Positions 54,456 through 63,900 of a stretch of 64,000 bases of DNA are shown here, piece by piece (the first letter of the stretch is position 1; each line of letters begins with the position of its first letter). The stretch is from an uncultured Lachnospiraceae bacterium (GTDB lineage: Bacteria > Bacillota > Clostridia > Lachnospirales > Lachnospiraceae). The stretch covers positions 186,001-250,000 of the forward strand of contig CANQPM010000003.1 in NCBI GenBank assembly GCA_947625775.1, written 5' to 3'. The translations under genes were made by a program, and so were the position numbers. The notes beneath the pieces were generated by a model. That model did no database searches. It had not been told where the DNA came from and was given only the letters and a program-made list of their open reading frames with translations.

Positions 54456-55169
54456 ATGCCGTATGGGTATGGATATGGTTTTTATTATGACTGGACATAT
54501 ATTTTAGTGCTGATTGGCGCTGTGCTTTCTATGTGGGCATCGTTCAGGGTAAATTCCACGTACAGTAAATTCGCGAAGGTTAGGAGCTCGGCGGGAATGA
54601 CGGGCGCGCAGACAGCCGAGTGCATTTTGAGAAATCAGGGAATAAATGATGTGCGGATTGAGCATATCAGAGGAAATCTCACCGACCATTATGATCCGAC
54701 GAGAAAGGTGATACGGCTTTCGGACAGCGTGTACAACTCGACATCAGTGGCGGCAATCGGTGTGGCGGCTCATGAGTGCGGGCACGTGATACAGCACCAT
54801 ACTGATTATGCGCCGCTTAAAATCAGGACTTCGCTTGTGCCTGCGGCAAATATCGGCTCAAAGCTTGGCATACCTATTATTTTTCTGGGGCTTATTCTCG
54901 GCAGCAATGCGACTTTGATACAAATCGGCATCTGGGTGTTTGCGCTTGCTGTGCTTTTTCAGGTGGTGACGCTTCCAGTGGAGTTTGACGCGTCGCGCAG
55001 GGCACTTGCGTGCATTGAGCGGTATGGCATAGTAAATGTTGAGGAGCGCAGAAAGAGCGCGAAGGTGCTGAGGGCGGCGGCGTTTACCTATGTGGCGGCG
55101 GCTATGACGGCGATTCTGCAGCTTTTAAGGCTTATCCTGCTTTTTGGCGGAAACAGGCGCAGTGATTAA
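54456..55169 (+). CDS. YugP-type membrane zinc metallopeptidase
   Basis: 237 aa. A Tyr/Gly-rich N terminus and a first membrane helix, then the peptidase core (VYNSTSVAAIGVAAHECGHVIQH) with the HExxH-type zinc motif HECGH, and three more hydrophobic segments. The conserved DHYDPTRKVIRLS stretch is typical. The substrate is unknown. It lies in the conserved fmt-yugP-rsmB-rlmN order of Clostridia. Confidence 0.92.
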   Translation: MPYGYGYGFYYDWTYILVLIGAVLSMWASFRVNSTYSKFAKVRSSAGMTGAQTAECILRNQGINDVRIEHIRGNLTDHYDPTRKVIRLSDSVYNSTSVAAIGVAAHECGHVIQHHTDYAPLKIRTSLVPAANIGSKLGIPIIFLGLILGSNATLIQIGIWVFALAVLFQVVTLPVEFDASRRALACIERYGIVNVEERRKSAKVLRAAAFTYVAAAMTAILQLLRLILLFGGNRRSD

Positions 55170-55256
55170 AATTTGTGCATGTGATATGGAAGTTATTGGA
55201 TTTGCATGGCGGTGTGCGTGCGGCGTTAGACGTGCAATTTAGATTGGGGAAAATAA

Positions 55257-56582
55257 ATGAATGAACGTATGATTGTATTGGAAATGCTCCTTGAAGTGAC
55301 AAAGCAAGGGGCATATTCTCATATTGTGGCAAGAGATGTCTTGAATAAGTACAATTATCTGCCGCAGCAGGAAAAGGCGTTTATCAAGCGGCTGTTTGAG
55401 GGAACGCTTGAGCGTCAGATAGAGCTTGATTACTGCATTGACAGCTTTTCCAAGGTGAAGACGGACAAGCTTAAAGCCGTGATTTTGAATATTATGCGCA
55501 TGGGCGTGTACCAGATTTTATATATGGACAGCGTGCCTGACGCGGCGGCGTGCAACGAGGCTGTAAAGCTTGCGCAGAAAAAAGGCTTTGCGACATTAAA
55601 GGGTTTTGTAAACGGAGTGCTCAGAAATATTGCAAGAAATAAGGGCAATATAAAATATCCTAACCTTTCCGTGACATATTCAATGCCTGAATGGATCGTG
55701 AATATGTGGCTTGAACAGCTTGGCGAGGAAAAGACAAGGCGTGTACTGGCAGGGCTCTTGGAGGAAAAGCCTGTGACGGTAAGGCTTAGAAACGGTGCGG
55801 GCATAGAGGGAATTGCGGAAAATGCGCAGGCGCACCAGTATCTGCCGTATGCCTATAAAATTTACAGGACAGATGATATAACAAGGCTTAACGGCTATGA
55901 AAACGGTGATTTTGCCGTGCAGGATATAAGCTCAATGCTTGCTGTGGAGGCGGTTGGAATAGGCAGTTTGGCAAAGAGGCGCGGGCTTCCTTTAAAGGTT
56001 ATAGACATGTGCGCCGCGCCAGGCGGAAAGGCAATGCTTATAGCTGACATTTTGGAGCGTGAGGGAGTGGGCGATTATGAGATAAAGGCTTTTGACCTTT
56101 CGGAGACCAAGACGGCTGTTATGCGTGAAAATTTCACACGCTGCGGGCTTGACGGGCATATCAGCGCGGAGGTTCGTAATTCATTGGAATTTGATGAGAG
56201 CCTTGAAGGGGCTGCGGATATAGTCGTGGCAGATTTGCCGTGTTCGGGGCTTGGCGTTATAGGTAAAAAGCGCGACATTAAATATAAACAGAGTCCTGAA
56301 AAGATATGGGAGTTAATCGTGCTGCAGGAAGGGTTTCTGCGCACAGCAGTAAGGTATCTGAAAAAAGGCGGGAGGCTGCTGTTTAGCACATGTACCATTA
56401 ATCGTGACGAGAATGAGAGACATTTTGAGTTTATCAGAGACGAGTTAAAAATGACACCAGTGTCATTAAATGAAAATCTTCCTGACAGTTTTTATTCCGA
56501 CACTACGTCAAAGGGGTATCTGCAGCTTTTGCCTGGAATACATGATGCGGACGGATTTTTTATAAGCGTATTTGAAAAATGA
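55257..56582 (+). CDS. rsmB: 16S rRNA (cytosine-967-C5)-methyltransferase RsmB
   Basis: 441 aa. The N-terminal NusB-like domain (LEMLLEVTKQGAYSHIVARD) is followed by the SAM-dependent methylase with DMCAAPGGKAM (about 250), the two Cys of the catalytic mechanism in VADLPCSGLG and FSTCTINRDENE. It modifies the small rRNA. Length and domain order are normal. Confidence 0.95.
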   Translation: MNERMIVLEMLLEVTKQGAYSHIVARDVLNKYNYLPQQEKAFIKRLFEGTLERQIELDYCIDSFSKVKTDKLKAVILNIMRMGVYQILYMDSVPDAAACNEAVKLAQKKGFATLKGFVNGVLRNIARNKGNIKYPNLSVTYSMPEWIVNMWLEQLGEEKTRRVLAGLLEEKPVTVRLRNGAGIEGIAENAQAHQYLPYAYKIYRTDDITRLNGYENGDFAVQDISSMLAVEAVGIGSLAKRRGLPLKVIDMCAAPGGKAMLIADILEREGVGDYEIKAFDLSETKTAVMRENFTRCGLDGHISAEVRNSLEFDESLEGAADIVVADLPCSGLGVIGKKRDIKYKQSPEKIWELIVLQEGFLRTAVRYLKKGGRLLFSTCTINRDENERHFEFIRDELKMTPVSLNENLPDSFYSDTTSKGYLQLLPGIHDADGFFISVFEK

Positions 56583-56702
56583 TGTGATAATTTGGTATTT
56601 TCCTGTTAAATTTAGGCATTTGCAAAATTCTATTTGACTAAATTTGGACGGTTTAGAACGTGTTTCGCAATTACCTATTATTAAATTATTGGAGTAGAAA
56701 TA

Positions 56703-57764
56703 ATGAATAAGGACATAAAATCGCTTTCGCTGCCAGAGCTTACGGCGGAGATTGAGGCGCTGGGCGAAAAGCCATTCAGGGCAAAACAGCTTTATGAGTG
56801 GATGCATGTAAAGCTTGTGAGGGGCTATGACGAGATGACAAATATTCCCAAAAGCCTGAAGGCAAAGCTTGAGGAAAATTTTACATATACGGCTTTAGGG
56901 GAAGCAGCAGTGCAGACTTCAAAGCTTGACGGGACTAAAAAATTCCTTTTTAAATTAAATGACGGAAATATGGTTGAGAGTGTGCTTATGCGGTATCACC
57001 ACGGCAACAGCGTGTGTATTTCTTCGCAGGCGGGCTGCCGCATGGGGTGTAAGTTCTGCGCCTCGACGCTTGGTGGGCTTGCAAGAAATCTTACAGCGTC
57101 AGAGATGCTTGATCAGATTTATGCAATTTCCCATTCAATAAATGAGAGGGTGTCAAATGTCGTGGTTATGGGGACTGGCGAGCCGCTTGACAATTATGAC
57201 AGTCTTGTCAGGTTTATAAGGCTTTTGACTGATGAGCATGGACTGAATATCAGCCAGCGCAATATCACTGTGTCCACTTGCGGGCTGGTGGAAAATATGC
57301 GTCGGCTTGCCGATGAAAAGCTGCAGATTACACTGGCGCTGTCACTGCATGGCGCTACGCAGGAGAAACGCAGGATGCTTATGCCGATTGCGCAGAGATA
57401 TCCGATTGATGAGGTTGTGGAGGCTTGCAGGTATTATTTTGTGCAGACGGGGAGGAGGATTACGTTTGAGTACAGCCTTGTCGGGGGAGTTAATGATTCG
57501 AGGGAGGACGCGGAGGAGCTTTGTGAGCTTGTTAGAGGGTTGAATTGCCATGTGAATCTGATTCCTGTGAATCCGATTGCGGAGAGGGATTTTGTGCAGT
57601 CGGGGAAGAAGGAGGTTTTGGCGTTTAAAGAAAGGCTTGAGAGGAAAGGAATTGCTGTGACTGTGCGGAGGGAGATGGGGAGAGATATTGATGGGGCTTG
57701 TGGGCAGCTGCGGCGGAGGTTTGAGGAGGGGAGAGAAGGAATTAGTGGCGAGAGTGGCGGCTGA
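56703..57764 (+). CDS. rlmN: 23S rRNA (adenine-2503-C2)-methyltransferase RlmN
   Basis: 353 aa. The radical SAM motif is CRMGCKFCAS (about 111-118), with SSQAG before it and GTGEPLDNYD, LALSLHGAT and YSLVGGVNDS after it; the conserved catalytic Cys pair is completed by CGQLRRR near the end. It methylates A2503 and some tRNAs. The last 15 or so residues (EEGREGISGESGG) extend past the family end, and the stop codon lies within the left arm of the palindromic element. Confidence 0.96.
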   Translation: MNKDIKSLSLPELTAEIEALGEKPFRAKQLYEWMHVKLVRGYDEMTNIPKSLKAKLEENFTYTALGEAAVQTSKLDGTKKFLFKLNDGNMVESVLMRYHHGNSVCISSQAGCRMGCKFCASTLGGLARNLTASEMLDQIYAISHSINERVSNVVVMGTGEPLDNYDSLVRFIRLLTDEHGLNISQRNITVSTCGLVENMRRLADEKLQITLALSLHGATQEKRRMLMPIAQRYPIDEVVEACRYYFVQTGRRITFEYSLVGGVNDSREDAEELCELVRGLNCHVNLIPVNPIAERDFVQSGKKEVLAFKERLERKGIAVTVRREMGRDIDGACGQLRRRFEEGREGISGESGG

Positions 57765-57975
57765 TATGCTGTTCGGCTTGCCTTGGTGGCTGCGGGGCTG
57801 GATTTTCTAATGTAATGCATTTAGGTTTTCTATTGAGGTCGGGGTGCGGCGTTAGTCGCCATCCGTGGCTCCGAACGCCTCGATTTGCGTCCGTGCAAAT
57901 CGCCCCCTTGGTGTTCTTGCATTACATAAGAAAATCCAGCCCCGCAGCCAATAGGCGCGCCGAACAGCATATCAG
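57761..57975. repeat. 215 bp palindromic MITE-like element at the rlmN 3' end
   Basis: The left arm CTGATATGCTGTTCGGC...GGCTGCGGGGCTGGATTTTC...ATGTAATGCA (57761-57819) and the right arm (57918-57975) are inverted copies of about 58 bp with only a short mismatched block and one further mismatch. The 98 bp centre is GC-rich and encodes nothing convincing. A T7 run follows the right arm, so the RNA form could also stop transcription. The left arm supplies the rlmN stop codon. The origin as a mobile element is inference; no target duplication was identified. Confidence 0.8.
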
Positions 57976-58011
57976 CCTGTTTTTTTGGCTACCGTTAAAT
58001 TACATTTTCCA

Positions 58012-59373
58012 TTATATTGTTAGTGTTCCAAAGGCGAGATCCTGAGCGGCGAATGGAATAAAGTAAAAGGGTAGTGTGAGCAGTTTTTGGTCTTGGTTAT
58101 ATCCGTAATTGTTTTTAGAAACTTTAATGGCGTATTCAAATTTATTATGGTTTGAAAATTTTTCGAGTGAGTTCAGAGTGCCCCTGCCTTTTTTCACATC
58201 AATGGGGTACAGCTTATTGTTTGATTCGATAATAAATTCAAGTTCTGCTGAATATTTTCCGCGCCAATAAAAAAGTTTATGTTCTTTTGCGGTTAATTCA
58301 TTCGCCACGAAATTTTCAAAGAAAATGCCTGACAGGGTATTCTCTCTTTCATTTGATATAAATGATGCCGCATTGATGCCGCTTTGGTACGAAAACATCC
58401 CGATATCGCCAAGAAACAGGCGAAAGTTGCTTTCACTATCAGGCATAAGCGGTGTGGTAATATGTTCCTTTAGTTGGAAGGATTGGTTGATAACGTGCGC
58501 CATCGTAAGCCACTGAACCGAGGTCGCAAAATCTCTTGTCTTGCTCTTTTCTTCAATAATTCCAGGCGAAAAATTTTTTGTTTCCTTGTTCAGTTCTTTG
58601 TAGATATTCTGAAACAGTGCACGCGAACGTAAAACTGCCTCTGGGCTTGCCTGATACAAATCCATGTCAGAAAGATAATTGTCGTACAGCGCTTTGAGGA
58701 TTTCACGCGATTCAAGAAGGCTGCCGCTGTCAATATAAGCTTCAACGGCTTCAGGCATACCGCCAATAAGCAGATATTTATATACCTGTTCTATTGCTAA
58801 ATCGTGAATTCCTTTACCAAGAGGAGTTTTAAGTTCATAGGCTTTTTTGATTGCATTAAAAAGCATTTCATTGCTGTTCATTAAAAATTCATCAAAAGTC
58901 ATGGGATAAATGGTTATTTGGTTAATTTTGCCCACGGGGAAAAGAAATTTATTGCTGCTGCCTACCCCTCTTTTGTGTGTTTCCCTTTGGATTTTGATGC
59001 GTACCATTGAGCCTGTTGCAATTATTGGAATTTGCCTAAAGTCTTGGCAAAAGTATTTCAGCGCGGATAGTATATTTGGACATTCCTGCACTTCGTCAAA
59101 AATTAAAAGTGTATTTTCACTTATTTGGCTGCCTTTTAGAAGTGAGATGTACTCAATAATTTTCTCTGCGTTTGCAGTCTGTGAACAAAATGCGCGTATT
59201 TCATCCTCTATTTTGCAGTCAATGTAAATATAGCTGTTTTTATAGTAGGTTTCGGCAAAAATATTTTTGACGAGATAGGTTTTGCCAACTTGTCTTGCGC
59301 CCCAGATAATTAAAGGCTTTTTGCGCTTATTGCTATTCCAAACTATCAGTTTTTGCAATGCATTTCGTTTCAT
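58012..59373 (-). CDS. AAA-type ATPase with C-terminal DUF4143 domain
   Basis: About 453 aa from the ATG whose first base is 59373 (GGAGG 7 bp upstream on the minus strand); the track start adds 16 residues before this site. The N-terminal AAA domain has Walker A IIWGARQVGKTYLVKN and Walker B LLIFDEVQECP, then MVRIKIQRETHKRGVGSSNK. The C-terminal half is the DUF4143 region with an ELEFIIESNNKLYPIDVKKG nuclease-like motif (E-x-K pattern VKKG). Such proteins are common in gut bacteria, often multi-copy, with unknown function. The gene is AT-rich. Confidence 0.9.
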   Translation of the reverse strand: MKRNALQKLIVWNSNKRKKPLIIWGARQVGKTYLVKNIFAETYYKNSYIYIDCKIEDEIRAFCSQTANAEKIIEYISLLKGSQISENTLLIFDEVQECPNILSALKYFCQDFRQIPIIATGSMVRIKIQRETHKRGVGSSNKFLFPVGKINQITIYPMTFDEFLMNSNEMLFNAIKKAYELKTPLGKGIHDLAIEQVYKYLLIGGMPEAVEAYIDSGSLLESREILKALYDNYLSDMDLYQASPEAVLRSRALFQNIYKELNKETKNFSPGIIEEKSKTRDFATSVQWLTMAHVINQSFQLKEHITTPLMPDSESNFRLFLGDIGMFSYQSGINAASFISNERENTLSGIFFENFVANELTAKEHKLFYWRGKYSAELEFIIESNNKLYPIDVKKGRGTLNSLEKFSNHNKFEYAIKVSKNNYGYNQDQKLLTLPFYFIPFAAQDLAFGTLTI

Positions 59374-59402
59374 AAATGAACCTCCGAGTATTTTATGGCG
59401 AT

Positions 59403-59431
59403 ATTTTAACATAAATTGCACTTATCTGCAA
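59403..59431 (-). promoter_or_regulatory. Putative promoter of the DUF4143 ATPase
   Basis: On the minus strand, TTGCAG - 17 bp - TAAAAT, 30 bp upstream of the chosen start. Confidence 0.5.
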
Positions 59432-59525
59432 GTTGTTATAAGAATTATTCTCACTTTTTTAGATATTATTAATTGGATTATTTACACATTATTGTATTTT
59501 GAATGTCTGTATATGGTTATTTTAA

Positions 59526-59554
59526 TTGCGTATTGTAAAATTAACTGATATAAT
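59526..59554 (+). promoter_or_regulatory. Putative promoter of the sigma factor/helicase operon
   Basis: TTGCGT - 17 bp - TATAAT in the 440 bp AT-rich gap between the divergent genes, about 260 bp before the sigma factor start. The rest of the gap holds a GTTAGCTGTTGAAAGCTGTT repeat and nothing else recognisable. Confidence 0.45.
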
Positions 59555-59811
59555 GACATTGTTAGCTGTTGAAAGCTGTTGAAATTAAGAAGTTATTGAA
59601 ACTATCTTCGGTACGTAATATACTTATATAATGTAATGTTTCTTATAATAAATTTAGATATATAAAGTATTTAACAGGAAAAGCTGTGTAAATACTAGAT
59701 GATTATGATAATTAGATAAAGATTTAATATGGGCATGCATTAATAAAAATTGTCAAGAAAATTGAAACTTTGTCGTTGAACATAGATATAGACGTTTTGG
59801 GAGGTCCTAAA

Positions 59812-60900
59812 TTGAGAAATGATATTATTTTGCAAATGATTAAACCATATGTAAGAAATAAATCAATTACATATGACGACTTTGATAAGTTATTTAATTT
59901 TCTGTCAATAAATGAACAGTATGAAGTTGAAAATATTCTATGTTTAAATGGAATAAAACTAATGGATGCCAATGTAGAAATTGCAGATACAAATTTGAAT
60001 ATTAGAAATGAGGACTACTCTAACGAGGAATTTGAAAGCTTATATGAAGATTTGTTTTTTAAAGATACTGGATTCTCAAAAGATGATGATATTCTTACTA
60101 TTAGTAAGGATATTAAGCAGTCAAATGAGGTGTTATGTGGATTAATTCAGCAAGGTAATAAACAGGCAGCGCAGGATTTATGTATAAAAAATAAACGATT
60201 AGTAGACAAGTATGTTGTTTTATATATAAAAAAGTATGGAAATAGATTAGATTTTGAAGATTTGGAGCAAGTTGGCTATATGGGATTGATGAAAGCTGCT
60301 AAGAAATTTGATATAAGTCAAGGGAATGCGTTTAGTACATATGCAGTTTTTTGGATTAAGCAAGCTATTTCAAGAGAAATAATGGATAATGGTTATGCAA
60401 TTCGCATACCAGTACATATGATGGAGAAGATAAATAAAGTAATTGCAATAGATAGCTTTTTTGAAAGTAAAGGTTTTTGTTTAATTGAAAGGATAAGATT
60501 GATTTCAAATGAATTAAATCTGACACAGGATGAAGTGAAGCAATGCATTGTATTGAAAAATAATTTTGTAAAATATGCCTCATTAAACTCACTAGTTGGA
60601 GAAGGAGAGATGGAATTAGGAGAGTTGCTTCCAGCAGAGGAAACGGTTCAGACGGAAGAAATTGTTTTTAAAATCATATTAAGAGAACAATTAAAAGAAG
60701 TGTTAGGAATATTGACCAAAAGAGAGCAAAAGATTTTAATATTGCGGTTTGGATTGGCAGACAATAAAGAAAGAACGTTGGAAGAAGTTGGGAGGCAATT
60801 TAATGTTACCAGAGAACGAATAAGGCAGATTGAAGAAAAGGCTTTGCGAAAATTACGGGTATCATTTCATTCAAAAAAATTAAAAGATTATTTATATTAG
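59812..60900 (+). CDS. Sigma-70 family RNA polymerase sigma factor (accessory, helicase-linked)
   Basis: 362 aa from a TTG at 59812 with GGGAGG 7 bp upstream; the track TTG at 59770 lies before this site. An N-terminal helical segment (ITYDDFDKLFNFLSINEQYEV) resembles sigma region 1.1. Region 2 is complete (DLEQVGYMGLMKAAKKFD, FSTYAVFWIKQAISREI), a region 3-like part follows, and region 4 ends the protein (KREQKILILRFGL, TLEEVGRQFNVTRERIRQIE). So it has primary-sigma architecture but a diverged, AT-rich gene next to a helicase. It probably directs transcription of specific genes, perhaps its own operon. Confidence 0.88.
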   Translation: MRNDIILQMIKPYVRNKSITYDDFDKLFNFLSINEQYEVENILCLNGIKLMDANVEIADTNLNIRNEDYSNEEFESLYEDLFFKDTGFSKDDDILTISKDIKQSNEVLCGLIQQGNKQAAQDLCIKNKRLVDKYVVLYIKKYGNRLDFEDLEQVGYMGLMKAAKKFDISQGNAFSTYAVFWIKQAISREIMDNGYAIRIPVHMMEKINKVIAIDSFFESKGFCLIERIRLISNELNLTQDEVKQCIVLKNNFVKYASLNSLVGEGEMELGELLPAEETVQTEEIVFKIILREQLKEVLGILTKREQKILILRFGLADNKERTLEEVGRQFNVTRERIRQIEEKALRKLRVSFHSKKLKDYLY

Positions 60901-60911
60901 GGGGGATTTTA

Positions 60912-63900
60912 ATGACTGATAATATAATTGAGGGCATAGTGAAAAGAAAAATTAGTGAATTGTCTAATGAACCAAATTCAATAATTGTATTGAAGGGTAT
61001 TCCGCTTTCATATGTTAAGGATTTAAAAGATAAAATAAATTTGTCGAAAGCAGTTGACGATAAAATAGGATATTTTATGTCAATCAATACTGGAAGAAAT
61101 GTTATTTTGTACGAGGAATTTTTGCTTATTGCTGATTTTGTTGTTTCACAATATAAAACAATTTTTGTTTTAAACAACAATGCATATATGGAGCAAGTTC
61201 CGATAGAAGAATATTTTGAAACAAGTGTCCGCAATGGCTTGATTAAGCATTTTGATGAATCTCAAGAGCTTGAGCGAGATGATACATATATAGGTGATAT
61301 AGAGGAGTATGTGTCTATTTTTGCTGGTTTGAAAGAACATAACGGATATTTGATTGGTGCATATAATCATATGCCAGTATTAGACAGCAATAAAATTGTT
61401 TACAAAAATTTATTTGAATGTCAAGTAACAGAAGAAACAGTGGTAGATATAGAGAACGAAGAATTTATAGATTTGGTTGAAGAAGCAGATTACATTGATT
61501 TTGTTAAATTGCTTTTTATGCAACCAGCTAAGATTTATTTGCGGATTTCTAATTATATAGGTGACATTAACAGACTGAAAAATCATATAAAATTATTATC
61601 ATTTTATTGGATGAACTGTTCCCAAATATTTTATGTTTCGGTTAAAACAGAGTTCAAACAGTATCAGCATAGAAATGAGTATAATGACATACTAAAATAT
61701 TATTGGGGATATTCGTCTTTTAGGAAGTTGCCAATTTATGATATGGCAAGGCTTGAACAAGGGCAAAAGGAAATTGTACAGGTTTCTCAGGAAAGTATAA
61801 TTGCAAATATTGTTGAACAAGTGGAAGCTTGTGACGAAGAAAAGGATTTTAGGGATGTATTTGTTACCGCTCCTACAGGCGCAGGAAAGTCAGTGATGTT
61901 TCAGGTGCCTGCTATTTACCTTGCTAAGCATTATAATTTACTGACAATAGTAATATCTCCGCTTATAGGTTTGATGAATGATCAGGTAAAGAACCTTGAA
62001 CTAAAAAATTATAAATATGCAAAGACAATTAATTCTGATATTTCTCCTATTGTGAAAGAGGATATAATTAATAAAGTTGGAGAAGGAAAATATCATATAT
62101 TATATATTTCGCCAGAAACTCTGTTGAGTAGAAGCGATGTTGAACAGTTAATAGGTGATAGAACGATTGGTATGATATGTGTAGATGAAGCTCATATTGT
62201 AACTACTTGGGGAAAACAATTTAGACCAGATTACTGGTATTTGGGAGATCATATTAGAAAGTTAAGAAAGCAACAAATAAAAAATAAAGGAAGGTCGTTT
62301 GTTATTGCCACATTTACGGCAACCGCGATTTACCATGGCGTTGAAGATATGTATACAGAAACTATAAATAGTCTTCATATGCTTAATCCTATTACATATC
62401 TGGGATATATTAAACGAAATGACATTAGTATTGTTATTTCTAAAACAAAAAAGGAAAAAGGTGTTAGGGCGGAGTATGAGTTGGATAAATTTGAACAGAT
62501 TGAAATGATATTAAGAAGGGCGATAATTACTGATAAGAAAACATTGGTATACTTCCCGACGGTTGCGTTAATCAATAGGTGTTATGAGTATCTTAGAAAT
62601 AAAAGAATGATTGAGCGGGTTGCAGTTTACTATGGGACTTTAAGCAAAGATAAGAAACAAGAGAATTATGAGAAATTTTATGAAAAGGAAAAACTATTAA
62701 TGCTTTCAACAAAAGCTTTTGGAATGGGAATTGATATAAACGATATTGAGATTGTGGCTCATTTTGCACCAACTGGCAATGTATGTGATTATGTTCAAGA
62801 AATTGGAAGGGCGGCTAGAAAAGAAGGATTGATGGGGGAAGCAATTTATAACTATAATCCTAAAGACTTTAAACACATTAATAGATTACATGGGTTATCA
62901 GCTATTCAGCCGTATCAGTTGATTAAAGTATTGGAAAAAATAGATGAATTATATCGACAGAGTTTACGGAGAGGAAATAGGAATGATTTGACTAAAAAGC
63001 GAAATGCAATGCTTTTGGATGCAGAAAACTTTTCCTATATATTTGGTTCCCCAATTAGCGATGAGGATAATAATATTAGTAAAGTTAAAACAGCTCTTTT
63101 ATTGATTCAAAAAGACTTTGAGAATAAGGTGGGTTTTTCTCCAATTCAAGTAAGACCGATACCAATGTTTTCTGTTGGCTTTTTTGAGATAGATCCTAAT
63201 GTTCAGGTCAAAATTGCAAAACAGTATCCAGAAGCGATTGAAGAAATTGAGTCTGTCAGACATATATGCAGAGTATTATTAAGTGTAATATGGAATAAAG
63301 ATTATAAAATGTTATCATTTCCTAAGTTTAAGTATATGCTGTATTCAAGGGATTCCAAATTAGAAATGACAACGAAGTATCATATGATGCCAGCATTATG
63401 CGTGAATATTCATTTTGCAAATGATTTTGCAAGTACTTATAGAACGACATGGGATGTATTCGAAAGATTCGTTAGAAAAAAGGTACAATTATCAGAGCAT
63501 ACTGCAATAAATGAGATAGTACAGGCATTAGTAGATGGTTGTAATGTTAATAAATATAAAGCGCAAACGATTTGTGAAGTCGTATTGGCGTCAATGGATT
63601 TTTATAGAAAAAATTTTGCTAAGGGTACGTCTCCGATTGCTCAAGAGAAAACAACGATTGAAGGTACGACAAAATATCAATTTAATGTTGCTGTTAATTC
63701 ATATTTTCAATGGGTAGAGTCTGGCTTTATAAAGATTGTTAGTGAAACAAAAAATGATAGATTGTATTTAGTAAATGATAACGGTAATCGTACAAAAGAA
63801 TATAATATTATTTTGGGTATTTTAGAAGCTATGGGAGTATTGACTTTTGAGATTATTGGGGGAGCAAATAGCCAATTATATATTTATATTAATCAGGTGC

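Noticed and set aside
57815-58045. 76 aa ORF in the palindromic element
   Set aside because: It lies inside the inverted repeat, has no Shine-Dalgarno, and its sequence reflects the repeat arms.
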